Below are positions 1 to 9,708 of a DNA stretch of 64,000 nt, piece by piece. A program made the position numbers and the translations under genes. The notes beneath the pieces were generated by a model. It searched no databases and was not told where the DNA came from. It saw nothing but the letters and a program-made list of their open reading frames with translations. Origin of the DNA: a bacterium (lineage in GTDB: Bacteria; Zhuqueibacterota; Zhuqueibacteria; Zhuqueibacterales; Zhuqueibacteraceae); contig JAKLJX010000020.1 in the NCBI GenBank assembly GCA_023150945.1, positions 58,174 through 122,173 on the forward strand, read 5' to 3'. The number at the start of each line of letters is the position of its first letter. Within the stretch, counting starts at the first letter, position 1.

Positions 1-122
1 ACTTTTCCGGGATTGACTACCGGACGGTGTTCGCCGAACTGCATCCCAATCTCTGGTGGGGCACAGTCATGATTGTGGCCGGCGCCCTGTTCTTCTTCCT
101 CAACCGGAATGCAAGCGAATGA
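1..122 (+). CDS. C-terminal end of a membrane protein, probably a sugar transporter (partial)
   Basis: An open frame enters from the left edge and ends at TGA 120-122, giving about 40 residues. The last part is a hydrophobic segment (TVMIVAGALFFFLN) followed by a short polar tail, as at the end of the last helix of a multi-spanning transporter. The next gene, galactokinase, begins about 35 bases downstream, so a sugar permease in the same operon is a reasonable guess. The family cannot be decided from this fragment. Confidence 0.5.
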   Translation, partial: FSGIDYRTVFAELHPNLWWGTVMIVAGALFFFLNRNASE

Positions 123-156
123 TACGATGGCAAGACGCAATTTGCATGGCACGAGC

Positions 157-1335
157 ATGAACCTCCCCACGCAGAATCGGCTGCGAATCCTCGCCGAGAC
201 TTTCGCGGCCCGCTTCGGAGACCGGCAGGACAAGATCATGGTGCGCTCCCCGGGAAGAATCAATCTCATCGGCGAGCACACGGACTACAACGAAGGCTTT
301 GTCCTGCCGGCCGCGATTGACCGGGCCATCTGGTTCCTCGCGGCGCCGCGCGCAGACGAGCAGTTTCATTTCGTCGCAGCGGATCTGCACGATGACTTCG
401 TCTGCGCGCGCACAACCCTCCGGAAATCTGCCCAAGCCTGGCCGAATTATCTGATGGGTGTACTCGAGCAAATAGGGAAAGCCGGCCGCGAGCTGCCGGG
501 ATGCGAGGTGGTGTTCGGCGGAGATGTGCCGATCGGCGCAGGCCTTTCCTCCTCTGCGGCCATCGCAGCCGGCTTTGCCTTCGCACTGAATACGCTGTTC
601 GAGCTGGGATTCGACCGGCAGCAACTGGTTCGCCTTGCGCAGAAAGCCGAAAACGAATTCGTCGGCGTGCAGTGCGGCATTATGGATCAGTTCATCAACC
701 TTTTTGGCCGCGAACAGAAGGTGTTGCGGCTGGATTGCCGCACGCTGGCCTACGAGTACTTTCCCTGCGCGCACGACGATGTATGCTTTGTGCTGTGCGA
801 TACCGGCGTAAGCCGGCGTCTGTCCGCGTCCGAGTACAACGTGCGCCGCAGCCAATGTGAAAGCGGCGTGGCCGTGCTGCGCCGGCATCAACCGGCCGTC
901 CAGAGCCTGCGCGACGTGAACCTGGAAATGCTCGCGGCCTGCCGGCCAGAGCTGGAGCCGGTGATCTATCAACGCTGTGCTTATGTCGTTCGCGAAAACG
1001 CCCGGGTGCTGGCAGCATGCGAGGCCCTGTTGCGCAACAATCTGCAGGCCTTCGGCGCGCTGATGTTCGAATCACACGCCGGCTTGCGCGACGAGTACGA
1101 AGTGAGCTGCCGTGAGCTTGACACGCTGGTCGAGATTGCACGCGGCGTTCCGGGCGTGCTCGGCAGCCGCATGATGGGTGCCGGTTTCGGCGGTTGCACG
1201 CTCAATCTGGTGGAGAAGGACCGGCTCGCGCAATTTGAAGCAGCGGTGCACGCGGAATATCCGCGCAGCTCCGGACGCCCGGCTAGGACGCACGTCGTGC
1301 ACCTCAGCGCCGGAACAGAATGCGTCGCACCGTAG
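157..1335 (+). CDS. galK: Galactokinase
   Basis: This is a GHMP-family kinase that phosphorylates galactose to galactose-1-phosphate, the first committed step of the Leloir pathway, in the cytoplasm. The galactokinase signature is plain near the N-terminus (GRINLIGEHTDYNEGFVLPA), as is the GHMP ATP-binding loop (PIGAGLSSSAA). A glycine-rich C-terminal motif (GSRMMGAGFGGCTLNLV) completes the family pattern. From ATG 157 the product is 392 aa, normal for GalK. An in-frame ATG at 127 would add 10 residues. The frame stays open further upstream, but that part overlaps the preceding gene and is unlikely to be translated. No strong ribosome site is visible, so coupling to the upstream transporter-like gene is possible. 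It fits with the beta-galactosidase encoded further on. Confidence 0.95.
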   Translation: MNLPTQNRLRILAETFAARFGDRQDKIMVRSPGRINLIGEHTDYNEGFVLPAAIDRAIWFLAAPRADEQFHFVAADLHDDFVCARTTLRKSAQAWPNYLMGVLEQIGKAGRELPGCEVVFGGDVPIGAGLSSSAAIAAGFAFALNTLFELGFDRQQLVRLAQKAENEFVGVQCGIMDQFINLFGREQKVLRLDCRTLAYEYFPCAHDDVCFVLCDTGVSRRLSASEYNVRRSQCESGVAVLRRHQPAVQSLRDVNLEMLAACRPELEPVIYQRCAYVVRENARVLAACEALLRNNLQAFGALMFESHAGLRDEYEVSCRELDTLVEIARGVPGVLGSRMMGAGFGGCTLNLVEKDRLAQFEAAVHAEYPRSSGRPARTHVVHLSAGTECVAP

Positions 1336-1383
1336 GCCTTCACCCTGCGTGCGCTTGGACCGGCGATGGCCTCATGCCTGCCA

Positions 1384-3162
1384 TCACTTGAGCAGCGCCA
1401 GCTTGCGCACTTGCGTGAAGTTCCCCGCGTCGAGGCGATAGAAGTACACGCCGCTGGGCAGCGCCTTGCCCGCATCGTCCCTCCCGCTCCACAGCACCTC
1501 GTATCGTCCCAGCGGCTGCGAGGCTGCAACGAGGGTGCGCACTTTTTGACCCAACAGATTGAAGATTTCCAGCAGAACAAAAGCAGTTTGGGGAAGCTCG
1601 TAGCGAATCACCGTTTCCGTGCCGGCCCGCATGCGCGCTGGCAGCAGGGGATTGGGATAGTTTTGATGAAGCATGAACTGCGCCGGTCTCGCGCTGCCTG
1701 ACCTGTCGTTCACGGAAACCGGCTGGCCATGAATGAACGCACGCAAGAGCGGGTACTCAATCACAGCGAATCCCAAGAGCACGCGTTTCACCGGGCCGAC
1801 GCCCGGCGCGTACCATTCGATCCAGCTATTATCGCAGCAGCCCCAATCAAAGAAAAAGCGGTAACACTCGGTGAAGGTGCCGGCCGGCACCGTGACGGTG
1901 TCGGTTTTGCTCTGCAGTTCAACCATCCATTTTTCTTCACCGAGTGCCAGGGTCCATTGCTCGCCGATCTCCGCGCTGAAATCCACCCAGGTGTGTTCGA
2001 TGACACTCATCGGATCAAAGCGATAGGCAAGTCTGTTCTCTTCGGTGAGTCGCAGCGCAATGTCTTTGCGGTTCCAGAATTCATTGAAGCGATAAAAGAG
2101 GTAGCGCTTGCCCAGCGTGAAGGTGTCAGTGATGGTTTCGGTCATGGCCACGGGACCGTCAAACGTCCACGCATTTCCCTTCTGCAACGGGAAATAATTG
2201 CGCACCGCAAAGCGCCGGCAATCGCTCGTGTCAAATTCGCTGAGTGGAAAGATTTCATCTTCCGTGGGCGGGCAGGCGCCGTAGTAGTTGAACCGGGCAT
2301 TGATCTTCTCAATTTGACCGGCGTCATGCAAGCGCCGCTCCAGTTCAAAGCCTTCGTTCTCTGCGATGTCATTGCCGGTTCGCGGCGCGCCGCCAATGAC
2401 CGGCTGCGCGAGTTGCGTGACGAGAATGCCGCTGCGAAAATTCCGCACGATGGTATTTCGTTGAATCAGGGGGCGAGCGGTATCCATCACCGCGACACCG
2501 CCGCCAAAGTCGGCGCTGTTGCGCGTGATGGTGTTCTCGTATAGACTCGGCGTCGAACTGCCCGCGACAAAAATGCCGCCGCCAAAGTTGACGATCGCAT
2601 CGCACATGGAGATGACGCTATTGTCATAGATGTGGTTGCTCTCGACCAACGGAGCGGAGCTGCCGAGGATCGCGATGCCGCCGCCCAGGGCGCCACAGGC
2701 AGCGGTCACGACATTCTCTCGCATCACATTTCGCCTGATGGTTGGCGAGGAGGAAAAGCAGTGAATCGCGCCGCCATAGATTTTGCCGTCAGCGGTGACA
2801 GTGCCGGAGCCGTGGCGCAACGTAAAACCTTCCAGGCATGCCGTTGCATCTTCGCCCGCAGCGAACGTCACCACGCTTCCCTGTTGCTTGCCATCGATGA
2901 TCGTGCTGCGCGGGCCTGCGACACTCTTCAATACAATATTCTTGCCGCGAAAGTTGATGTTCTCCGTGTAGATGCCCGGGCTGACCAAAATGGTATCCCC
3001 GGCAGCGGCAGAGTCGAGGGCGGCCTGAATCGTGGTGAAACCTTCGGGAACGTGAATCGCCTTGGGTTGCGCCCACCCGGGGACGCTCCAGAACGTGACG
3101 ATCGCGGCGGCAGAAAAGGATAACACAGCGCTGAGGACAGCCAGTCGTTTCTTCATGGTCAT
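1384..3162 (-). CDS. Secreted right-handed beta-helix protein with C-terminal sorting domain
   Basis: The protein (592 aa) starts with a signal peptide (MKKRLAVLSAVLSFSAAAIV, ending near GWAQ). Residues about 35-280 are parallel beta-helix repeats of the NosD/DUF1565 kind: a FTTIQAALDSAAAGDTILV opening is followed by many short runs such as GGGIAILGSSAPLVESN. Folds like this often bind or cleave polysaccharide, but no catalytic residues can be assigned by eye. A middle domain (about 310-470) is unrecognised. The last 85 residues form a FlgD-Ig-like tail (NYPNPLLP, then SGVYFYRL and a basic end), as in type IX secretion cargo. The ribosome site GAGG lies 4 bases before the first ATG and 10 before the second (MKKRL). 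It converges on galK and stands apart from the glycosidase operon. Confidence 0.75.
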   Translation of the reverse strand: MTMKKRLAVLSAVLSFSAAAIVTFWSVPGWAQPKAIHVPEGFTTIQAALDSAAAGDTILVSPGIYTENINFRGKNIVLKSVAGPRSTIIDGKQQGSVVTFAAGEDATACLEGFTLRHGSGTVTADGKIYGGAIHCFSSSPTIRRNVMRENVVTAACGALGGGIAILGSSAPLVESNHIYDNSVISMCDAIVNFGGGIFVAGSSTPSLYENTITRNSADFGGGVAVMDTARPLIQRNTIVRNFRSGILVTQLAQPVIGGAPRTGNDIAENEGFELERRLHDAGQIEKINARFNYYGACPPTEDEIFPLSEFDTSDCRRFAVRNYFPLQKGNAWTFDGPVAMTETITDTFTLGKRYLFYRFNEFWNRKDIALRLTEENRLAYRFDPMSVIEHTWVDFSAEIGEQWTLALGEEKWMVELQSKTDTVTVPAGTFTECYRFFFDWGCCDNSWIEWYAPGVGPVKRVLLGFAVIEYPLLRAFIHGQPVSVNDRSGSARPAQFMLHQNYPNPLLPARMRAGTETVIRYELPQTAFVLLEIFNLLGQKVRTLVAASQPLGRYEVLWSGRDDAGKALPSGVYFYRLDAGNFTQVRKLALLK

Positions 3163-3484
3163 TTGCCTCTAAATATCTTCGATGCCATGCGGCACAATCC
3201 CATCCCAGCGACTCAGGGGCTTGATTCGTTGTTGCGTCAAAAGCGCCAAGCAAGCCAGATCAAACTCCCCTCGCGCCAACCTGGCATTCATGGGAAACGT
3301 CACAAGCATTGATCTTGGAGTTGGCAGTGGAGTACACTCTTACTGCAAAGCGCTCACTTCAAATTCCTGCAAAGCACCAACAGATTGAACTACCTGAAAC
3401 CGCATTTGGTTTGCTCAAGATCGTGCCTGAACATCGAACGCTCGGCCGGCACAAATCGCCGTGCGCGGCATTTCTCATGTGAAC
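3163..3484. other. Non-coding stretch upstream of the beta-helix gene
   Basis: About 320 bases lie between the start of the beta-helix gene and the terminator of the glycosidase operon. The short open frames here have no recognisable product or ribosome site. It must hold the promoter of the beta-helix gene, but I cannot place the boxes with confidence. Confidence 0.4.
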
Positions 3485-3529
3485 AAAAAAAGCCAGGCGG
3501 GCATTGACGATTTCACCGCGTGGCTTTTT
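3485..3529 (-). terminator. Rho-independent terminator of the glycosidase operon
   Basis: AAAAAGCCAGGCGG (3487-3500) pairs with CCGCGTGGCTTTTT (3516-3529), with one mismatch and a 15-base loop. Read on the minus strand the hairpin ends in a run of seven T. It lies 37 bases past the stop codon of the GH2 gene, at the end of the minus-strand glycosidase run. Confidence 0.85.
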
Positions 3530-3565
3530 GGATCGCATAAACTCAGTGTGCGAGTTTATCTCCCG

Positions 3566-6019
3566 CTATTTTGAGTCAATGACAATTGCCGCTTCCTCCA
3601 AACCCTCCGAAGTTGCCTTTAGGGCAATCCGGCCCGGCTTTTCAGTGGATTGGATCACCGCCAGACATAGGCCGTTGAATGCCTTGCGAGAATTCGCCTT
3701 GAAGGGCTCAGCGCTGGTTTGAAGTCCATTGTCAACACCGGCGATGCGGCCCGCGCCGACGATTTCAAAGCTGATCAGATTATCTGCGCGCGGCGTCAAC
3801 GTTCCTTCCTCATCCAACAACTTGACGGTGACGAAGGAAAGATCGCGGCCGTCTGCCGCAATCACATTTCTATCGGCTTCCAGAACGATTTTTGCCGGTG
3901 CGCCGGCGGTTTTGACTTCACGAGTCAAAATTTCCTTTCCGTCACTGCGTCCAATGGCCTTCAGCGCGCCCCGTGCAAACGCCACGCGCCATGCAAGGTG
4001 CAGATCATCTCCAGCTTTCCTTTTGGTTCCGAGTGATTGGCCATTCAAGAACAACTCTACCTCTTCGCAATTGGTGTATGCCCACACATCGATCGCATCG
4101 CCTTCGTTCCAATTCCAATGCGGGAAAACATGCAAAACCGGTTGGTCCGTCCACTCGCTTTGGTACATGTAATAGGCATCTTTGGGAAAGCCCGCGAGAT
4201 CGACGATGCCGAAATAAGAGCTGCGCGAGGGCCAGCCATAAGGTGTGGGTTCGCCGAGATAATCGAAGCCGGTCCACACATACATGCCGGACAGAAAAGC
4301 ATGCTTTTTTACGATCTTCCACGTCTCTTCGTGGGTTGAACCCCAGGGTGTGCTGCAGTTGTCATACGCCGAGCAAGTATTGTCCGGGTTTCCTTCATCA
4401 AAAGGCTTGTCCCACCGCTCCGGCCAGCGGCGGATGCTGTCGGCAGGCATGTCATAATGCCCTCGCGTTGCGAGAGCCGAGGTGGTTTCGGTGGCAATGA
4501 ATTTCTTACCCGGATAGATTTTCGGGAAGTCGGGAAAAATATTCTGCTTGTAATTGTATCCGATCAAATCCAGCGCGCCGGATTTGATGACGGGATTCGC
4601 AGGATCCTGGTCGTTGCACGCCGCAGTGACGGGCCGCGTGGGATCGAGCCCTCTGACGATGGCTGCCAGCTTGCTGGCGATAACAATGCCGCTGCTGTCA
4701 TTCCGGTTCCATTGTTCCATCACCTCGTTTCCAATGCTCCAGATGATGACACTGGGATGATTGCGGTCGCGCAAAATCATGTCCTCCAAATCGCGCTGAT
4801 GCCATTCATCCCAGTTCATCGCGTAGTCATATTCCGTCTTTTTCTTTTTCCACATGTCAAAGGCTTCATCCATCACGATGAAGCCCATTTCGTCACACAA
4901 ATCCAGCAGCTCCGGCGCCGGCGGATTGTGCGACGTGCGGATGCTGTTGACGCCCATGTCTCGCATGATTTCGAGTTGGCGCTGCAGCGCCCGGCGATTG
5001 ACCGCGGCGCCGAGACAGCCGAGATCGTGATGATTGCAAACGCCCTTGAGCTTGACCGGTTTACCATTCAGAAAGAAACCGTTGTCGAACTCGAACGAAA
5101 AAGTGCGGATGCCAAATGTCGTGACATAATCATCGCAAACGCGGCCGTTGCATTCGATGGTTGTAACCGCCTGGTAGAGTTGGGGAGATTCAATCGACCA
5201 CAATGCCGGATTCATGACGGTAAGCTGCTGTACAATTTCGCAGACTGAGTCCTTGAGCGCAACACCGGCAGATTTCACCGCGGTGACTTGTTTGCCATTC
5301 TGGTCAAAGACAGCCGTTTTCAGTGTGATCGGCTGATCCTGCGGTGACGCATTCCGCACTTTGGTTTGGATCGAGACCTTGGCTGATTGCTCGCTCACTT
5401 CGGGCGCCGTGACAAAGGTGCCCCAGTGATCGACGTGAACTTTCTCGGTGGTCACCAATCTAACATTCCGATAGATTCCTGAACCGGAATACCAGCGCGA
5501 ATTGGGTTGTTGCGAGTTGTCGACTTTCACCGCCAACACGTTGTTTTGCGTTCCGTAGTTCAAAAACGGCGTCAGCTCATAACGAAAAGAGCTGTAACCA
5601 TACGGCCGTTGGCCCAAATAGTGGCCGTTAATCCACACTTCACTGTTGCGGTAAACGCCGTCGAATTCAATGAAAGTCAGCTTGTCCTTGTCCACTTCAG
5701 GCAGCGTGAATGTTTTGCGATACCATCCGATGCCGCCAGGCAAAGCGCCGCCGCCGGGAGTCGCAGGATGATCTTTGCTGAAATTGCCTTCGATGCTCCA
5801 GTCGTGCGGCAGAGCAAGTGTTCGCCATTGCAAATCGTCCAGCCCGGTCTCCTGCCCGTTGGTGATCTCGCCCAGTTGGAATTTCCAAGTCTTGCCGAAG
5901 TTTTCGATTTTTCTGTTTTGGGATGAAGATGACGTGCATACAGTTGACAATAAAGCCGGGAGAATGAGCAGACAAGAACCAAGAAGGCATGTCACAGATT
6001 TCAACGTTGGCGTTTTCAT
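3566..6019 (-). CDS. Glycoside hydrolase family 2, probable beta-galactosidase, secreted
   Basis: The enzyme (817 aa) should remove terminal beta-linked sugars, most likely galactose, outside the cytoplasm. After a hydrophobic leader come the GH2 sugar-binding domain (GGIGWYRKTF, GSGIYRNV), the Ig-like domain and the TIM barrel. The barrel shows SIRTSHNPP, the acid/base motif SIGNE and the probable nucleophile in IATETTSA. A DUF4982-like domain (WTDQPVLHVFPHWNW) and a C-terminal Ig-like domain (KIVLEADRNVIAADG) follow. This order is common in Bacteroidota-type beta-galactosidases. Start 6019 is chosen because GAGGA sits about 10 bases upstream; the frame runs 20 codons further without a ribosome site. 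It is the last gene of the operon. Beta-glucuronidase or beta-mannosidase activity cannot be excluded by eye. Confidence 0.88.
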   Translation of the reverse strand: MKTPTLKSVTCLLGSCLLILPALLSTVCTSSSSQNRKIENFGKTWKFQLGEITNGQETGLDDLQWRTLALPHDWSIEGNFSKDHPATPGGGALPGGIGWYRKTFTLPEVDKDKLTFIEFDGVYRNSEVWINGHYLGQRPYGYSSFRYELTPFLNYGTQNNVLAVKVDNSQQPNSRWYSGSGIYRNVRLVTTEKVHVDHWGTFVTAPEVSEQSAKVSIQTKVRNASPQDQPITLKTAVFDQNGKQVTAVKSAGVALKDSVCEIVQQLTVMNPALWSIESPQLYQAVTTIECNGRVCDDYVTTFGIRTFSFEFDNGFFLNGKPVKLKGVCNHHDLGCLGAAVNRRALQRQLEIMRDMGVNSIRTSHNPPAPELLDLCDEMGFIVMDEAFDMWKKKKTEYDYAMNWDEWHQRDLEDMILRDRNHPSVIIWSIGNEVMEQWNRNDSSGIVIASKLAAIVRGLDPTRPVTAACNDQDPANPVIKSGALDLIGYNYKQNIFPDFPKIYPGKKFIATETTSALATRGHYDMPADSIRRWPERWDKPFDEGNPDNTCSAYDNCSTPWGSTHEETWKIVKKHAFLSGMYVWTGFDYLGEPTPYGWPSRSSYFGIVDLAGFPKDAYYMYQSEWTDQPVLHVFPHWNWNEGDAIDVWAYTNCEEVELFLNGQSLGTKRKAGDDLHLAWRVAFARGALKAIGRSDGKEILTREVKTAGAPAKIVLEADRNVIAADGRDLSFVTVKLLDEEGTLTPRADNLISFEIVGAGRIAGVDNGLQTSAEPFKANSRKAFNGLCLAVIQSTEKPGRIALKATSEGLEEAAIVIDSK

Positions 6020-6099
6020 CGTCAGTATTCCTCGTTTGCGACGCCGACCAATGATTCCATTGGGAACATTTCGCATCACTCAGGCTCAACTCGACACAT

Positions 6100-8535
6100 T
6101 CACTGCTCAACATTCTTCCGCACTTTCCAGGTTACCGTAGTGGGAAGTGAATTGCCGGCGAAACTAAAGGCGCCATTTTTGCTGGTGAGAGTTATTTTGC
6201 GCAGCACCTGGTCTGCAGGCAGACAAACCAACCCTTGCGCGGTTAGCGCATCATTGGCGTAAACCACCAGTTCGATTTGCGACCAGTCCATCTGCGCCGT
6301 TGATTGCGCGAGCTTGAGGTGCGGAATCACCGCTCCTTCTTTCACCAGCACGACGATGGGAATCTCGCCGGCCTGTATGTTGTGCCAACCGCCGGCGTAG
6401 ATTTTTTTGGTTTGATAGTCAATCCATTGACCCGGTGGCAGGTAAACGTTGCGCGCAGTGACATTTTCAAACAACGGCGCGACCAGCATGTCCGAGCCAA
6501 ACAAGTATTGATCATCCACTTCCCATGAACCGGGATCATCCGGGAACTCCACGAATAGGGCGCGCACCATCGGTAGACCGCGTTCGGTGCAATCTTTCGC
6601 CTGGGCATAGACGTAAGGCATGAGCTTGTATTTCATCTCGCCGGCCTTGCGGAAGGCATTCATGAAATCTTCACCATATTCCCACGGCTCTTTGGGCGGC
6701 GCGCCGTGGCTGCGTGTATGAGAGGTGAGGAAGCCGAACGGCGCCCAGCGGCGATAAATGTCTTCCGGCGTGCGATGGACAAATCCGCCGATGTCATGCG
6801 CCCAGAATGAAAATCCCGAGAGTCCAAATGACAAACCCGCGCGCAGTGTTGCGGCCATCGCGGTGTTGGTGTTGGCGGGATCGCCACCCCAATGCACCGG
6901 ATAGCGCTGGCTGCCGGCCCAGGCACTGCGCGCCCAAATGATCGTCTCGCCGGTGATCTGTTTGGTGATTTCAGCAACCGCCTTGTTATAACGCAGGGGA
7001 TACAGATTGTGCTCGTAAAAACCGGTGCGACCTGAAGCATAAATTCCATCGGGAGGTGCAGCCTCGCCAAAATCGACTTTGATGACACCGACGCCTTGCT
7101 GCAGCAAGCCGCCGATTTTGTCCTGATACCATTTGATCGTCGCTGGATTCGACAAATCGAGAACAGCGTCTTCGTAAGGCAGATTGCCTTTGCGATCCTT
7201 CACAAAAAGATTCTTTTGTATGATTTCAGGAAATAACGTGTTCTTTGGCGTGAAATAGGGCAACTGCCACAGGCAAGTTTGGATGCCCATCTTTTTGAAG
7301 TCGGCCATCATTTGCGCGGCATTGTCGAAGCGCGATTTGGAAAACTGGTAATCACAGCGCCAATCGGTTTCAAACCAGCCAGTGTCGAAATGAATCACAT
7401 CGCACGGGATTTTGTTGTCGCGAAGTTTTCTGACAACCGAGCGGCCTTCGGCTTCGGAGAAGTAGGTGATGCGGCTCATCCAGAAACCGAATGACCACAA
7501 CGGCGGCATGGCGGCTTTGCCGGTGAGATCGGTGTATTCATCGAGAATGTCCTTGGGGCTGCCGAGAAAAACGAACAGGTCAAGCTCATCGTCGCCCATC
7601 ATCAGCGCCATGTTGCCGCTGTAATACTTGCCGAAATTGCAGGTGATCGGCGAAGAGGTGTGCATGAACATCCCGTAGCCGCGACTGCTCATGAAAAATG
7701 GAATGGGCTTGTACATCGTCTCGTTTTGCACGCCGTTGGAATCGTCCGTCCACAAAACTACTTTCTGGCCGCGCTTGTTGAATGCCGTGAACGACTCGCC
7801 GCAGCCGAAGATTTTTTCATCGGGTGAGAGCGAAAACACCGCTGCCATGCTCGTGGAATAATCAGAAGCGCGGCGAACATAACAGAAAGGCAGCAACGGC
7901 GTGAACGTTTCTGCGCCATCGTTGATATGAATCGTGCGCGTGAGCAGCTTTCCAGCGCCATCGCGTATCTCAATGTGCCAGGGCGCTTCGCGGATGATGA
8001 CCGAACCGTATGGGCTGGTGTAAAGATGGCCGCCATTAATTTTACTGTATCGCCAGGCGCTGTTGTCCAGCGGCGCTTTGCCGTTGACCAGCATGAGAGA
8101 TTCCTGCTCCGGCATGATCTGAAAGCGCGAGCTTGCCCGCATGCGGATCGTGCGCGCCGAGACAAACTCAACCGAAAAAGGCAGCGCCGGTGCAGCGGCA
8201 TATTCAACCGTCGGGAACTCATTGGCAGCGGCTCGCTGCAAGACGGCTAACATGTTGTTGAAAGCGTGGCGCGTGGCGTATTCATAGCGCCGGTAAGTCA
8301 GCTCACCCTTGCCGGTTTTCGGATCAAAGGCGGAAAGGCTGTCCGCTACATAATAAGTATTTGAGAAATTTCGAAAATCATCGCTGATATCAATCGGCTC
8401 ATTCAACAGATGTTGATTCTTATCTGGTGAATGCATCGGAATCTGCGCCAAGGCGGTGGTGTGTATCCACGCGCTTGCAAGCACCGCAATGGCAAAGGAA
8501 CAGAGTCGATCATAGATGCCTGGTCTGTGGTTCAT
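6100..8535 (-). CDS. Glycoside hydrolase family 31, probable alpha-xylosidase, secreted
   Basis: This is an 811-aa retaining alpha-glycosidase with a signal peptide (hydrophobic stretch, then TTALAQ). The GH31 core is clear: PPLWSFGFWMSR, VIHFDTGWFE, the nucleophile motif VIKVDFGEAAP and the acid/base region WGGDPANTNTAMAATLRAGL, followed by SGFSFWAHDIGGF. The KVDFGE form of the nucleophile motif resembles bacterial alpha-xylosidases of the YicI kind more than alpha-glucosidases, but the substrate is inferred. The C-terminal part is the usual beta-sandwich pair. Its start is 10 bases from the stop of the GH105 gene, so the two are cotranscribed. Release of xylose from xyloglucan or other hemicellulose fragments would fit. 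Confidence 0.88.
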   Translation of the reverse strand: MNHRPGIYDRLCSFAIAVLASAWIHTTALAQIPMHSPDKNQHLLNEPIDISDDFRNFSNTYYVADSLSAFDPKTGKGELTYRRYEYATRHAFNNMLAVLQRAAANEFPTVEYAAAPALPFSVEFVSARTIRMRASSRFQIMPEQESLMLVNGKAPLDNSAWRYSKINGGHLYTSPYGSVIIREAPWHIEIRDGAGKLLTRTIHINDGAETFTPLLPFCYVRRASDYSTSMAAVFSLSPDEKIFGCGESFTAFNKRGQKVVLWTDDSNGVQNETMYKPIPFFMSSRGYGMFMHTSSPITCNFGKYYSGNMALMMGDDELDLFVFLGSPKDILDEYTDLTGKAAMPPLWSFGFWMSRITYFSEAEGRSVVRKLRDNKIPCDVIHFDTGWFETDWRCDYQFSKSRFDNAAQMMADFKKMGIQTCLWQLPYFTPKNTLFPEIIQKNLFVKDRKGNLPYEDAVLDLSNPATIKWYQDKIGGLLQQGVGVIKVDFGEAAPPDGIYASGRTGFYEHNLYPLRYNKAVAEITKQITGETIIWARSAWAGSQRYPVHWGGDPANTNTAMAATLRAGLSFGLSGFSFWAHDIGGFVHRTPEDIYRRWAPFGFLTSHTRSHGAPPKEPWEYGEDFMNAFRKAGEMKYKLMPYVYAQAKDCTERGLPMVRALFVEFPDDPGSWEVDDQYLFGSDMLVAPLFENVTARNVYLPPGQWIDYQTKKIYAGGWHNIQAGEIPIVVLVKEGAVIPHLKLAQSTAQMDWSQIELVVYANDALTAQGLVCLPADQVLRKITLTSKNGAFSFAGNSLPTTVTWKVRKNVEQ

Positions 8536-8545
8536 AAAATCCCGC

Positions 8546-9643
8546 TTATGGTTTTATGTTCAACTTGTAAATCTCGCTGCCCGCCAACAAGAATGCGCCG
8601 GAGCCATACTCTTGAAAGTTTTCCCTCGTGACTTTGTCCGGCGCGGCGCCAATCGGCTGCACCCATTGCAGTTTGCCTTCAGCCGTCACCCACGAATTCA
8701 GACCTTGCCAAGCCTTTTTCACGACGGGCAAATATTCGTCTTTACTCAAGAGTCCGTTGTTGATGCCCCACGCCAAGGCATAACAAAAAAACGATGAACC
8801 GCTGGTCTCCGGATGCGGCACTTCCTTGGCATCCAGCAAACTGGGCCGCCACAAGCCGTCTTCTCCTTGAATTCTCTTGATCGCGGCGGCCATTTCCTGC
8901 AGTAATGCCACATAGCGATCGCGGAAAGGATCATCCTTTGGGAGGTATTGCAGCACTCGCACGGTGCCTGCCATCACCCAACCGTTGCCTCTCGCCCAAA
9001 AAGTTTTGCTGCCATTGGGTGTTTTCTTGTCGAAATAGGATTGGTCTCGAAAGAACAGGTGTTCTTCCTTGTCATAGAGAAAATCGTGTGTATCCCAAAA
9101 CATGGTGTTGAGAAATCCGAGATAGCGATTGTCACCAGTTGCCGCCGCCAGCCTGGCCAGCACCGGTGGCGCCATGAATAGCGCATCGCACCACCACCAA
9201 TCCTCGCGGCCGGACTTGGGGTCGGCGATGAGCGAATCAAACGTGCTCTGGACGTCCGCGATCATCCCGGGCTTTTGCATGATTTCATAGATTTCCAGAA
9301 ACGTCTGGCCGCGGGCATGATCGTCGGCATGCCGCAGTCGCCTGGCCAGTTTCCAGTCGCATGATTCCGACCAGGCGATGGCGGCATCGAGGTATTTCTT
9401 TTCCTGCGTCGTTCGGTAGGTCGCCATCACGCCGGTGTAGAAAGCGGCGCGCGCCCAGTCATTCTCATTGCGTTCATTGAGCGCCACGGGATTCTGCAGT
9501 TGCCAGTCGCAGACTTTTTTCATCACTGTGGAGGCAAATGACTGTGAGAAGACATTCATCTCCCTCTCCTGGCTGCGCGTCACTGTGCTGATGATCGCTG
9601 CGAATACAAGAATCAAGCAGAAAGGGCCGAAAAGTTTTCGCAT
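8546..9643 (-). CDS. Glycoside hydrolase family 105, unsaturated rhamnogalacturonyl hydrolase, secreted
   Basis: The protein (365 aa) matches the (alpha/alpha)6-barrel GH105/GH88 pattern: WARAAFYTGVMATYR, DDHARGQTFLEIYE, WWWCDALFMAPP and FWARGNGWVMAGTVRVLQYL. Family members remove the unsaturated uronic acid left by pectate or rhamnogalacturonan lyases, through hydration by a conserved Asp. A hydrophobic N-terminus (LFGPFCLILVFAAIISTV) indicates export. ATG 9643 is used; a TTG three codons earlier is the only alternative and is too close to the GAGG site. It sits between the GH30 and GH31 genes in one operon. This gene is the strongest pointer to pectin, rather than starch or cellulose, as the target of the locus. 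Confidence 0.88.
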   Translation of the reverse strand: MRKLFGPFCLILVFAAIISTVTRSQEREMNVFSQSFASTVMKKVCDWQLQNPVALNERNENDWARAAFYTGVMATYRTTQEKKYLDAAIAWSESCDWKLARRLRHADDHARGQTFLEIYEIMQKPGMIADVQSTFDSLIADPKSGREDWWWCDALFMAPPVLARLAAATGDNRYLGFLNTMFWDTHDFLYDKEEHLFFRDQSYFDKKTPNGSKTFWARGNGWVMAGTVRVLQYLPKDDPFRDRYVALLQEMAAAIKRIQGEDGLWRPSLLDAKEVPHPETSGSSFFCYALAWGINNGLLSKDEYLPVVKKAWQGLNSWVTAEGKLQWVQPIGAAPDKVTRENFQEYGSGAFLLAGSEIYKLNIKP

Positions 9644-9708
9644 GTTGCTCAAGCCTCGTTTGGTGAATCAGGTGATTGGACGAGTGCGGGAGGAGCCTCG
9701 GATTTCTT

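Noticed and set aside
73..156. N-terminal extension of galactokinase from position 73
   Set aside because: It overlaps the upstream gene, and the extra residues do not match the family.
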